Assembly: GCF_000308375.1 (NCBI RefSeq)
Contig: NZ_BAFQ01000035.1
Location: forward strand, 1-53,408
Length of the DNA: 53,408 bases
Origin: Nocardia aobensis NBRC 100429
GTDB taxonomy: Bacteria; Actinomycetota; Actinomycetes; Mycobacteriales; Mycobacteriaceae
Direction of reading: 5' to 3'
A program made the translations under genes and the position numbers. The notes beneath the pieces were generated by a model. The model was not told the DNA's origin, searched no databases, and was given only the letters and a program-made list of their open reading frames with translations. Positions 19,390-28,301 of this stretch are shown piece after piece. Within the stretch, counting starts at the first letter, position 1. Each line of letters opens with the position of its first letter.

Positions 19390-22300
19390 GCGAGGTGGAG
19401 ATTCTCGACGTCGTCGCGCTGTCGCCACTGCAGCGCGGGCTGTATTCGGTCAGTTCGATGGCGCAGGGCATCGACCCCTATCTCGTCACCTTCGCGGTGC
19501 GCGTGGAGAATCTGGCCGATCCGGCGGCACTGCGCGCGGCCTTCGACGGCGTCCTGCGGCGCTATCCGCATCTGGGCGCGGCGGTACTGGCCGAGGATGT
19601 GCCGCATCCGGTGCTGGTCATCACCTCGGAAGGCCGGATCGGCTGGCGCGAGGTGGATCTGCGCTCGGCCCCCGACCCCGAGGCGGCGGCGCGGGAGCTC
19701 TACTGGCAGGAAGCGCGCCGGCGGCTCGACCTGGACCGCGGCCCGCTGTTCCGGGTCGTCGCGGCGCGGGTCGGCGAGCGCGAGTACGAAGTGGTGTGCA
19801 CCGCGCACCATATCGTCGTCGACGGCTGGTCGATTCCGCTGCTGTTCTCCGATCTGATCGCCCTGCACCGTGGGGAGGGCGCGGCGCTGCCCCCCGCTCC
19901 GCCGTTGCGGGAACACGCGGCCTGGCTGGCGAGCCGCGACACCGAGGCCTCGGCGCGGGCGTGGGCCGCGGCACTGGCGGATCTGGCGCCGATGCCGATG
20001 CTCGGGCCGCCGGCTCCGGCGGATCTCGACCTGCCCGTCGTGGGCGAGGCGCGCGTGGACGCGGCGGGCACCGACCTGCTCCTCACCTGGGCACGGAGCA
20101 ACGGCCTCACGCTGAACACCGTGCTCCAAATGGCCTGGGCGCGTATTCTTTCCGGGCTGACCGGCCGCGACGACGTGGTCTTCGGCCAGACCACCTCGGG
20201 TCGCGACGCCTCGCTGCCGAATGCGGAGCGCCTGGTCGGCGCGCTGGTCACCACCATTCCGGTGCGGGTGCGGATGGACGAACGCGCGCCCGCCCAGGTC
20301 GGCGCCGAACTGCAGCGCTCGGTGGCGCAGTTGCGGGCGCACGAATATCTGGGCATCGCGGAGATCACCCGCCACGCCGGCGCCGGGCAGTTGTTCGACA
20401 GCCTGCTCGTCTTCGAGAACTCACCGGTCGGCGCGGTCGCACCGCGAATGCCGATGGGCGGCGGCGCCACCATGACCGCCCGCCGCGTCGATTCACCGAG
20501 CCACTATCCGATCGCCGTCGTGCCGGTACTGGAACACGGCGAGCTGATCTGCCGCGTCGAAACCCGCCCCGACCTGCTCACCACCTTCGACCCCGACCGA
20601 ATGGCCCGCCGGTTGCTCGCCGTCGCCACCCGGATCGTCAGCGCGCGGCAGTGTAGTGCGGTCGACGTGCTGCTCGACGACGAGTCGGCGGCATTGACAC
20701 CCGGTTGTGCGAGTGGCGCAACGGTTTCCGAGGTTTCCACCGTACGCGCCGGGACGGTTCCCGAGGCGTTGCTCGACGCTGCCGCTGCGGCCGCCGATCG
20801 GATCGCGGTCGTCGACGCGGCGGGCGAGCACAGCTTCACCGAATTCGGTTCGGCGGTACGCACATTGGCCGCCGAGCTGGGTGCGGCGGGGATCGGTTCC
20901 GGTGACGCGGTGGCGGTCATGCTGCCCCGCGACCGCCGGGTCCTGCACGCCCCCTTCGCCGTCGGTCTGGCCGGTGCCACCTGCGTGCACGTCGATCCGG
21001 CCACACCGGCGGACCGCGTGGCCTATCTGCTGAGCACCAGCGGTGCACGCATCGTGCTCGCCGACGCGGACCGCGCCGACGTCCTGGCCGAGGTCCGCGC
21101 CCAGGGCGTGGACTGCCGCCACGGCATCACCGACGGCGACGGCCGCCTCCGGTTCCCGGTCGCCGATGTGGTCGATCCCGCGGCAAACGCTGTGGCGCAA
21201 CGGTATTCGGACGCACCGTGCTACGTGGTGTTCACCTCGGGCACGACCGGCAGGCCCAAGGGCGTCGCGGTATCGCATCGCGCGCTGCTCAACCACTGGG
21301 GCAATCACGAGCGGCGGATCTTCGCGCCGATCGCCGCCGCCACCGGGCGCACGCTGCGCATCGGGCACGGCTGGTCCACCGGATTCGATGCCGCGTGGCA
21401 GCCCACGGTCGCCCTGCTGAGCGGCCATACCGTGGTCCTGCTGGGTGACGAGGTGCGCACCGATGCCGAGCGCATCGTCGGCGCCATCGGCGAATTCGGG
21501 ATCGACATCTTCGACACGTCGCCGTCCATGCTGAACCGGCTGATCGCCGCCGGACTGTTCCGCACCGATCCCGCGTCCGGCGCCGAGCGCTGTCCGCTGG
21601 CCGTGCTCGCGCTCGGCGGCGAGGCGATCAGCCCGGACACCTGGCGGCGCCTGCAGGGCTTGGCGACCACCCGGGTCATCAACTTCTACGGCCCGACCGA
21701 GGCGACCGTCGAGGCGCTGATGGCCGATGTGCACGACCATGCCGCGCCCACCATCGGCCGTCCGTTCGACGCGATGACGGCCGAAGTGCTCGATCACCGG
21801 TTGCGACCGGTGCCGCCCGGCGGGCAGGGCGAGCTCTACCTTTCCGGGCCGCAACTCGCGCTCGGCTATCTGGGGCGGCCCGCCACCACCGCGGCCGCCT
21901 TCGTCGCGGGCGAGGACGGCGAAAGGCGGTATCGCACCGGTGATCTCGTGCGCCGAGCCGACGACGGGACCGTCGTCTACGAGGGCCGCGTCGACCGGCA
22001 GGTGAAGATCAACGGGTACCGCGTCGAACCTGACGAGGTCAGTGTGGTGTTGCGGGAACTCGACGGCGTCCGCCACGCGGCGGCACTGGCCTTCACCGAG
22101 AACGGACGGACCCGGCTGGGCGCGCTGGTGGTCGGTGACGGCACCGTCGCACGGCTGCGTTCCGATCTGGCCCGGCGGCTGCCGCAGTTCCTGGTCCCCA
22201 CCCGCATCGTGTTCGTCGACGAGATTCCGTTGAACCGCAACGACAAACTCGATGTGCACGTCGCGACCGAACTGCTGGCCCGCCCGGACGGCACCGGCGC

Positions 22301-23780
22301 CCGCGCCGAACCGCGCACCGAGACCGAACGCACCCTGCTGGCGCTGATCGAGGCGATGGGCGCAGGGGCGCGGATCGGCATCCTGGACAGCCTGGTGGAC
22401 CTGGGGATCGACAGTATCGGCGTGATCGATCTGGTGTCGCGGCTGCGCGGCGCCGGCTACCGCGTCTCGGCCCGAGAAGTGCTGGCGGCGGCTGATCTTC
22501 GCGATCTCGCCGAGCGTCTGGACGAACCGTCCGAAGACGCCCAGGCCGATGCCGAGGTGACACCGGCGGGAACCGTACTACCGCTCACCGCCCTTGCGCA
22601 CGAGATCCTCGGCTACGGCGACTATCGCTTCCTCGCCCAAACCCAGGTGATCTCGCTCGATCCGGAGATCACGCCCGAGGCGATCGTGCGACGGCTCGAG
22701 GACTTGGCCACCGCCCATCCCACCCTCCGGTCTCGCCTGGAGTTCGGTGACGACGGGCGGCCGGTCCTGATCGCGCAGGACCGCTCGAGCGCGGCCGCAT
22801 CGTTCGCCGTCGCGGCGCCGGACGAAAGCCGGAGTGCGGCAGATCATCTGGCGGCGACCGTGCAACGGCTGGATCCGGACGCCGGCCGGATGGTGGCCGC
22901 GACCTTGTTGCCCGGCGACCGGCCGCGACTGGTGCTGTCGATCCACCATCTGGCGGTGGACGTGGTGTCCTGGCTGATTCTCGTGGACGATCTGCGCCGA
23001 CTCGAACAGGGCGATGGCGCGGTGAACGAGACCGGGGCCGAACGGGTTTCGGATTCCGGCCCCGACGGCGCCCGGTCCGGCATTTCGCCGACGCTGGGCA
23101 CACCGCTCGGCGGCCGCTACACCGATCCGCGCAGCGATCGGGCCGGTAAGGCCATCCGGCGAATCGTCGAACTGGGCCCCGACGACACCGAGGCGCTGCT
23201 CGCCCGGTGCGCGGACACCGATGTGCCCCTGGACGATCTGTTGCTGGCCGCGTGCGCGCGACTGGTCGCCGACACCGCCGACGCCACCGGTCGCATCGCG
23301 GTGACCCGCGAATCGCACGGCCGCGACCCCGGAGACGACACCCGCCGCGTCGGCTGGTTCACCGTCGAGGAGACGGCGTTGGTGCCGGCGGCCGAACTCG
23401 AGACCTGGACGCCGGCGACCGGCCGGGCGCCGGTCCACGATCGAACCCCGCACGCGCGCGGGCAGATTCGCCTCAACCACCTGGGCCGCTTCGACGTGCT
23501 GCAGTTAGGCAGCGGCCCGTGGACGCCGGTGCCGTTGCCGGAGCTCACCGCCGAATTCGGTGCGTCCGGACATCCGGATTTGCCGCTGCGCTTCACCATC
23601 GACCTCAACACCGCGGTGGTGTCGAAGGAGGCGCGTCCGGTTCTGGTCGCGCACATCGACGTGAACTCGGCGGTGCTGGACGAGGCCGGGGCCGACGCGC
23701 GAGCCGAGCGCTGGCGCACCATACTGTGTGATTTCGCCGCCGGAATGTCCGAATTCGGTGCACAGCGACAGGCAGGGTGA
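19386..23780 (+). CDS. NRPS with C-A-T-E domains
   Basis: The 1464-residue product has a condensation domain with intact motif AHHIVVDGWS near residue 139. An adenylation domain follows (VVFTSGTTGRPKG near 615, FYGPTEAT near 765, NRNDKLD near 952), then a carrier domain (LGIDSIGVIDL near 1005). Last is an epimerisation domain (HHLAVDVVSW near 1185, RVGWFTVEE, LNHLGRFDV near 1361). It activates one amino acid, adds it and converts it to the D form. My A-pocket reading is D-A-Q-D-L-L-F-V-E-K; its first five residues match a Gln-type code I remember, but hydroxylysine or hydroxyornithine is also possible in this context. The start is GTG 19386. A 22-bp gap then leads to the half-transporter genes. 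Confidence 0.9.
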   Translation: MSEVEILDVVALSPLQRGLYSVSSMAQGIDPYLVTFAVRVENLADPAALRAAFDGVLRRYPHLGAAVLAEDVPHPVLVITSEGRIGWREVDLRSAPDPEAAARELYWQEARRRLDLDRGPLFRVVAARVGEREYEVVCTAHHIVVDGWSIPLLFSDLIALHRGEGAALPPAPPLREHAAWLASRDTEASARAWAAALADLAPMPMLGPPAPADLDLPVVGEARVDAAGTDLLLTWARSNGLTLNTVLQMAWARILSGLTGRDDVVFGQTTSGRDASLPNAERLVGALVTTIPVRVRMDERAPAQVGAELQRSVAQLRAHEYLGIAEITRHAGAGQLFDSLLVFENSPVGAVAPRMPMGGGATMTARRVDSPSHYPIAVVPVLEHGELICRVETRPDLLTTFDPDRMARRLLAVATRIVSARQCSAVDVLLDDESAALTPGCASGATVSEVSTVRAGTVPEALLDAAAAAADRIAVVDAAGEHSFTEFGSAVRTLAAELGAAGIGSGDAVAVMLPRDRRVLHAPFAVGLAGATCVHVDPATPADRVAYLLSTSGARIVLADADRADVLAEVRAQGVDCRHGITDGDGRLRFPVADVVDPAANAVAQRYSDAPCYVVFTSGTTGRPKGVAVSHRALLNHWGNHERRIFAPIAAATGRTLRIGHGWSTGFDAAWQPTVALLSGHTVVLLGDEVRTDAERIVGAIGEFGIDIFDTSPSMLNRLIAAGLFRTDPASGAERCPLAVLALGGEAISPDTWRRLQGLATTRVINFYGPTEATVEALMADVHDHAAPTIGRPFDAMTAEVLDHRLRPVPPGGQGELYLSGPQLALGYLGRPATTAAAFVAGEDGERRYRTGDLVRRADDGTVVYEGRVDRQVKINGYRVEPDEVSVVLRELDGVRHAAALAFTENGRTRLGALVVGDGTVARLRSDLARRLPQFLVPTRIVFVDEIPLNRNDKLDVHVATELLARPDGTGARAEPRTETERTLLALIEAMGAGARIGILDSLVDLGIDSIGVIDLVSRLRGAGYRVSAREVLAAADLRDLAERLDEPSEDAQADAEVTPAGTVLPLTALAHEILGYGDYRFLAQTQVISLDPEITPEAIVRRLEDLATAHPTLRSRLEFGDDGRPVLIAQDRSSAAASFAVAAPDESRSAADHLAATVQRLDPDAGRMVAATLLPGDRPRLVLSIHHLAVDVVSWLILVDDLRRLEQGDGAVNETGAERVSDSGPDGARSGISPTLGTPLGGRYTDPRSDRAGKAIRRIVELGPDDTEALLARCADTDVPLDDLLLAACARLVADTADATGRIAVTRESHGRDPGDDTRRVGWFTVEETALVPAAELETWTPATGRAPVHDRTPHARGQIRLNHLGRFDVLQLGSGPWTPVPLPELTAEFGASGHPDLPLRFTIDLNTAVVSKEARPVLVAHIDVNSAVLDEAGADARAERWRTILCDFAAGMSEFGAQRQAG

Positions 23781-23802
23781 CAGCTATGGGAGGGAAGGAC
23801 TG

Positions 23803-25710
23803 ATGACGGTTCAGACCGTTGATCCGGCCGAGCCGGAGGCGGCGCGGCAGGTGCCGCCGAGCACGCCCGACGCACCGCTGGAACCCGACCGGGTCGCGCT
23901 GAAACAGCAGCGCCGCGCCGACGGCCTGGCCCGCAAACAGGTGCTCGCGCCGGTGAACGGCGCGCTGTCGCTGGCGAGTCTGGTCGTCGTGGTCTCCTCG
24001 ATCTGCGCGGTGGTGCCGTTCATCCTGATCGTCGAGGCCTGCCGGGAACTGCTGTCCACGCCGATCGACAAGGACCGGGTGTGGACGCTGGTGATCGCCG
24101 CGGTCGTGGTGCTGGTGCTGCGCGGCCTGCTGCAGGCCGCGGCGCTGGTCTGGACCCACATGGTCGACGCGAAATTCCAGCTCACCCTGCGACAACTGCT
24201 GGCGGCCAAGCTGACCCGGGTGCCGCTGGGGTGGTTCACCGACCGCAGCTCCGGCGAGGTGAAGAAGTTCCTGCAGGACGATGTCGAGGCCCTGCACTAT
24301 CTGGTCGCACACGCGCGGTTGGAATTCGTCGGTGCGGTGACGGTGCAACTGGTGGCGCTGATCTACCTGTTCACCGTCGACTGGCGGCTGACGCTGATCC
24401 TGCTGGTGCCGCTGGTGCTCTACACCCGCGGCCTGGCGGCCATGATGGGTAAGGCGCATCAGGAGCGCTTCGCCGTCTTCGACGCCAACGAACGCGCCAT
24501 CGAACAGTCCATCATCGAATTCGTCGACGGCATCCAGGTGGTGCGGGCGTTCGGCCGGGCCCGCAAGGCGCACAGCACCTTCCAGCGCGCGGTCGACAAC
24601 ACCGCCGAGAGCCTGCTGGCGTGGAAGACGCCGATGACCAAACTGCAGTCGGCCGCAGAGATCCTGCTGACCCCGGCGCTGCTCATGCTGGTCGTGGTGG
24701 TGGCCGGCGTGGGCTTCGCCGACCTGGGCTGGACCGATCCGGTCGACATCCTGCCGTTCCTGCTGCTCGGCATCGGCCTGGGCAGTGCGCTGCTGGGCAT
24801 CGGCTTCGGCGGACAGGCGCTGCGCGAGGGCGGTGCCGCGGCGTTGCGCCTGCACCAGTTGCAGCAGACACCCGAACTCGAGGTGCGGGCCGACGGCGAC
24901 GAGGCCGCCGATGCGGATGCGGACGGTGACGCTGCCGCCACGGGACTCGCGGTCCGGTTCGAACAGGTGAGCTTCGGCTATCGCGCCGACCGCACCGTCC
25001 TGCGCGAGGTCGACTTCGAACTCGCGCCCGGGACCATCACCGCCCTGGTCGGCCCGAGCGGTTCCGGAAAGTCGACCCTGGCCCGGTTGCTGCCGCGCTT
25101 CTACGACGTGACCGCGGGCCGGATCACGATCGGCGGCAAGGATGTTCGGCAGTACTCGACCGCCCAGCTCTACCGCACCGTGGGCTTCGTCCTGCAGGAC
25201 GTGCGGATGATTCGCGGCACGATCCGCGACAACATCGCGCTCGCCCGGCCCGACGCGGATGCGGCCGCCGTCGAGCGAGCCGCACGCGCGGCCCAGATCC
25301 ACGATCGGATTCTGGAACTGCCGCGCGGCTACGACTCCGAAATCGGTGTCGACGCGGTGCTGTCCGGTGGTGAGGCGCAACGCCTGTCGATCGCCCGCAC
25401 CCTGCTGGCCGATACCCCGGTGCTGGTGCTGGACGAGGCCACGGCCTTCGCCGACCCGGAATCCGAGGCCGCGGTGCAGGACGCGCTCGCCGTCCTGGTC
25501 GCCGGGCGCACGGTACTGGTGATCGCGCATCGGCTGCACACCATCACGGGCGTCGACCGAATTCTGGTGCTGGACAACGGCGAACTCGCCGAAACGGGTG
25601 ACCACGCGACGCTGTCGGTGGCCGGCGGGCTCTATCAGCGCCTCTGGGAACAGAATCAAGCGTCGGTGGTCGTGCTGGGCGTTTCCGACTCCGAAGGAGA
25701 ACTGCGGTGA
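23803..25710 (+). CDS. ABC half-transporter (TM-NBD), siderophore export/uptake, first subunit
   Basis: The 635-residue product has a Gln/Pro/Arg-rich cytoplasmic leader (about 55 residues), six predicted membrane segments (residues 55-360) and an ATPase domain (from about 380). Walker A is GPSGSGKSTLARLLPRFY near 417. The Q-loop region follows, the signature is LSGGEAQRLSIART near 520, Walker B is VLVLDEATAF near 541, and the H-loop is IAHRLHT. It pairs with the next gene as a heterodimeric exporter-fold transporter like mycobacterial IrtAB, which imports ferric mycobactin. Unlike IrtA it has no fused siderophore-interacting domain; that domain is encoded separately at 27457-28155. GGGAGGGAAGG precedes ATG 23803. 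Confidence 0.88.
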   Translation: MTVQTVDPAEPEAARQVPPSTPDAPLEPDRVALKQQRRADGLARKQVLAPVNGALSLASLVVVVSSICAVVPFILIVEACRELLSTPIDKDRVWTLVIAAVVVLVLRGLLQAAALVWTHMVDAKFQLTLRQLLAAKLTRVPLGWFTDRSSGEVKKFLQDDVEALHYLVAHARLEFVGAVTVQLVALIYLFTVDWRLTLILLVPLVLYTRGLAAMMGKAHQERFAVFDANERAIEQSIIEFVDGIQVVRAFGRARKAHSTFQRAVDNTAESLLAWKTPMTKLQSAAEILLTPALLMLVVVVAGVGFADLGWTDPVDILPFLLLGIGLGSALLGIGFGGQALREGGAAALRLHQLQQTPELEVRADGDEAADADADGDAAATGLAVRFEQVSFGYRADRTVLREVDFELAPGTITALVGPSGSGKSTLARLLPRFYDVTAGRITIGGKDVRQYSTAQLYRTVGFVLQDVRMIRGTIRDNIALARPDADAAAVERAARAAQIHDRILELPRGYDSEIGVDAVLSGGEAQRLSIARTLLADTPVLVLDEATAFADPESEAAVQDALAVLVAGRTVLVIAHRLHTITGVDRILVLDNGELAETGDHATLSVAGGLYQRLWEQNQASVVVLGVSDSEGELR

Positions 25711-27437
25711 TCAGGAAGATCTTCGCCCTCATTCCGCCGGAACTGCGCCGCTACGTGCCGCGCCATCTGGCCCTCATCGGCGCGGGCGCGCTGGGCCAGA
25801 TCGCGGCCTATCTGCTGCTGATTCCGGTGCTGCAGGCGCTGTTCGACGGTGATTTCGGACGCGCCTGGCGCTGGACCGCCTGGCTGGCGCTCGCGGTGGT
25901 CGTCGCCTCGGTCTGTTCGTATCAGCAGTTGCTGGTGGGTCTGCGGATCGGCGTGGGCATGCTGCGCGGCGTGCAGACGCGGCTGGGCGACCACCTGAGC
26001 ACGCTGCCGCTGGGCTGGTTCGCCACCGCCGACGCCGGATCCCTCTCCCGCATGGTGGTCGGCGGCGTGCGCGAAATCCTCAGCGTCGTCAACTATCTGC
26101 TCGCACCGGTACTGACCGCGGTCCTGGTTCCGGTGGGCGTCGCGATCGGGGTCGCCTTCATCGACTGGCGGATCGCGCTGGTCATGCTGGTCAGCCTGCC
26201 GGTGCTGCTGCTGGTCAGCAGCTGGGCCAACAACAGTTACACCCGGGCCGACCGCAGGCTCGATGCCGCTGCGGTAGAAGCAAATTCGCGGGTCGTGGAG
26301 TTCGCGCAGGCGCAGCCGGTACTGCGGGCCTTCGGTGCGGTGGGCGCGGGCAACCGGGCACTCACCCGGGCACTGCGCGACCAGGAGGCCGCGTCCAAGC
26401 GCATGATCGTGGCCAGTGTGCCGGGGCTGATGGTGTTCGCACTGTGCGTGCAGATCGTCTTCCTGATCGTGGTGTCGGTGGTGGTGGCCCGCGGGACCGG
26501 CGGCGACCTCTCCATTCCGGCCACGATCGCGTTGATCGCGGTGACCTCCCGGTTCATCGAACCGATCAACCGCGCCGCGCAGCTGAGCACCGCGATCCGC
26601 AGCGCCGGCGACGCCGCCGACCGGATCACGGCCTTCCTCGCCGAGCACGATCTGGCCGAGGCCACCGAACCGGTGACCCCCGGTGCGCCCGAGATCGTCT
26701 TCGACAATGTCGAATTCGGCTACCGTCCGGGTGAAAAGGTCGTCGACGGTGTGTCTTTCACCGTGCCGAGCGGCACCACCACGGCGATCGTGGGCCCCTC
26801 CGGCGGCGGTAAGACCACGCTGCTCAAGCTGGCCTCGCGGTTCTACGACGTCGAATCCGGCAGCATCACCGTCGGCGGCCACGATGTGCGCCGGCAGCCC
26901 TCGGAAACCCTGTTGCGCCAGGTGTCGCTGGTCTTCCAGGACGTCTACCTGTTCGACGAGACCATCTCCGACAACATCCGCATCGGAAATCCGGACGCCA
27001 CTGCCCAGCAGGTGCGCCGGGCCGCGGAGATCGCCCGGGTGGACGAGATCGTCGGCCAACTGCCCGACGGCTGGGATTCGGCGGTGGGCGAGGGCGGCGC
27101 GGCCCTGTCCGGTGGTGAGCGCCAACGGGTCTCGATCGCCCGCGCGCTGCTCAAGGACGCACCGATCGTGCTGCTCGACGAGGCGACCAGCGCGCTCGAC
27201 CCGCACAGCGAGGCGGCGGTGGTGCGCGGCATCCACGAACTGACACGGGACAAAACCGTCGTCGTGGTGGCGCATCGGCTCGACACCATCGCCCATGCCG
27301 ATCAGATTCTGTTCGTGGAGGCGGGCCGGATCGTCGAACGGGGCACGCACGCCGAACTTCTCGAACTCGGCGGCCGCTATGCCGGGTTCTGGTCGGAGCG
27401 GTCCCGCGCGACCGGCTGGCATCTGGTGTCGGCCTGA
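25707..27437 (+). CDS. ABC half-transporter (TM-NBD), second subunit
   Basis: The 576-residue product has six membrane segments (residues about 20-300) and an ATPase domain. Walker A is GPSGGGKTTLLKLASRFYDV near 362, the signature is LSGGERQRVSIARALL near 467, and Walker B is IVLLDEATSALDP with an AHRLDTIAHADQ H-loop. All catalytic motifs look intact. It resembles IrtB and forms the second half of a heterodimer with the gene upstream, which it overlaps by 4 bases (GTGA at 25707). The stop is 19 bp from the stop of the convergent siderophore-interacting protein gene, consistent with function in Fe-siderophore uptake. Confidence 0.88.
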   Translation: MIRKIFALIPPELRRYVPRHLALIGAGALGQIAAYLLLIPVLQALFDGDFGRAWRWTAWLALAVVVASVCSYQQLLVGLRIGVGMLRGVQTRLGDHLSTLPLGWFATADAGSLSRMVVGGVREILSVVNYLLAPVLTAVLVPVGVAIGVAFIDWRIALVMLVSLPVLLLVSSWANNSYTRADRRLDAAAVEANSRVVEFAQAQPVLRAFGAVGAGNRALTRALRDQEAASKRMIVASVPGLMVFALCVQIVFLIVVSVVVARGTGGDLSIPATIALIAVTSRFIEPINRAAQLSTAIRSAGDAADRITAFLAEHDLAEATEPVTPGAPEIVFDNVEFGYRPGEKVVDGVSFTVPSGTTTAIVGPSGGGKTTLLKLASRFYDVESGSITVGGHDVRRQPSETLLRQVSLVFQDVYLFDETISDNIRIGNPDATAQQVRRAAEIARVDEIVGQLPDGWDSAVGEGGAALSGGERQRVSIARALLKDAPIVLLDEATSALDPHSEAAVVRGIHELTRDKTVVVVAHRLDTIAHADQILFVEAGRIVERGTHAELLELGGRYAGFWSERSRATGWHLVSA

Positions 27438-27456
27438 GGTTTTCGCGCCGGACGGG

Positions 27457-28155
27457 TCACCGCCAGTAGCCGCGGGTGGCGATATTGTGTTTCGGCAGTT
27501 TGGCTTTCAGCGATTTGGTGATCGCGCGCGTGGTGGCGGCATCGCAGGCGGCCCAGCCGAACGCGTCGGGGGAGCAGGTCACCGAGTCGGCCGCCTGCCG
27601 CAGCAACTGGCCGTAGTTCACCCGTTGCACCCACGTCACCTCGGTTTTCGGTCCGGTGCGCACCGGCAGCGACTGTTCGGACTCCTCCTGCCATTCCAGC
27701 CACACCCGGGCCGGCGTCTCACCGATCGCATCCAGCAGTGAATTGATCGCCGGCAGCGAGGCGCTGTCGCCGAAGATCAGGAATTCCGACGGAACCGGTT
27801 CGGGCACCGCGAATTTCGAGCCCATGACGGTGGCGTCGATCTCGTCGCCGACCGCGGCGCGCGCGGCCCACTGCGAGGCCGGACCGCCGTGCAGTGCGAA
27901 TTCGATATCGAATGCGTCGTTGCCGGGATCGGGGTCGACGAGGGTGTATCCGCGCTGTTGCAGAGTGCCGCTCTCATCGGGGAACCAGATGCGGATCCAC
28001 TGCGTGGGGTGCACAGGATGGTCGGCCAGCAGGCCGCCACCGGTGAAGCCGAGCCGCAGGTACTTGTCGCCGATCTGCCGCACCGAGGTGACGGTCAGCC
28101 GGTAGTCGTCCGCGCGCAGCGCCTTGAGGATGACGCCGTTGATGCCTTTGCCCAT
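27457..28155 (-). CDS. Siderophore-interacting FAD-dependent ferric reductase (SIP/ViuB family)
   Basis: The 232-residue product is a SIP-type flavoprotein. The FAD-binding barrel covers residues 1-130 (KYLRLGFTGGGL, HPTQWIRIWFPDE, QRGYTLVDPDPGNDAFDIEFALHG). The NAD(P)H domain follows, with FGDSASLPAINSLL where FGDETALPAI is usual, and ends in the FGWAACDAATTRAI and RGYWR motifs. These proteins reduce Fe3+ bound to siderophore in the cytoplasm to release iron. In IrtA the same domain is fused to the transporter. It is divergent from the oxazoline-type NRPS with two iron boxes in the gap, so strongly iron regulated by inference. Confidence 0.9.
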   Translation of the reverse strand: MGKGINGVILKALRADDYRLTVTSVRQIGDKYLRLGFTGGGLLADHPVHPTQWIRIWFPDESGTLQQRGYTLVDPDPGNDAFDIEFALHGGPASQWAARAAVGDEIDATVMGSKFAVPEPVPSEFLIFGDSASLPAINSLLDAIGETPARVWLEWQEESEQSLPVRTGPKTEVTWVQRVNYGQLLRQAADSVTCSPDAFGWAACDAATTRAITKSLKAKLPKHNIATRGYWR

Positions 28156-28173
28156 GGGGCTAGGGTAGCTGGG

Positions 28174-28192
28174 TTAGGTTAGCCAAACCACA
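28174..28192. promoter_or_regulatory. IdeR/DtxR-type iron box 4
   Basis: TTAGGTTAGCCAAACCACA matches TTAGGTTAGCCTAACCTAA at 16 of 19 positions, with a perfect left half. It lies 19 bp from the SIP start codon (28155) and probably controls that gene. Confidence 0.8.
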
Positions 28193-28230
28193 TCCCTACG
28201 GCAGTCGGGGTCGGGTGGGCTACTATGCTT

Positions 28231-28249
28231 GGAGGTTAGGCAAGCCTAG
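28231..28249. promoter_or_regulatory. IdeR/DtxR-type iron box 5
   Basis: GGAGGTTAGGCAAGCCTAG matches TTAGGTTAGGCTAACCTAA at 14 of 19 positions. It lies 53 bp upstream of the NRPS ATG at 28302 and likely controls the long biosynthetic operon running to 43088. Confidence 0.68.
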
Positions 28250-28301
28250 CCTTTGAAGTAGGTGGTGAGGCCCGATTTCCGGCCGGTGAGGAGTTTGTCT
28301 G

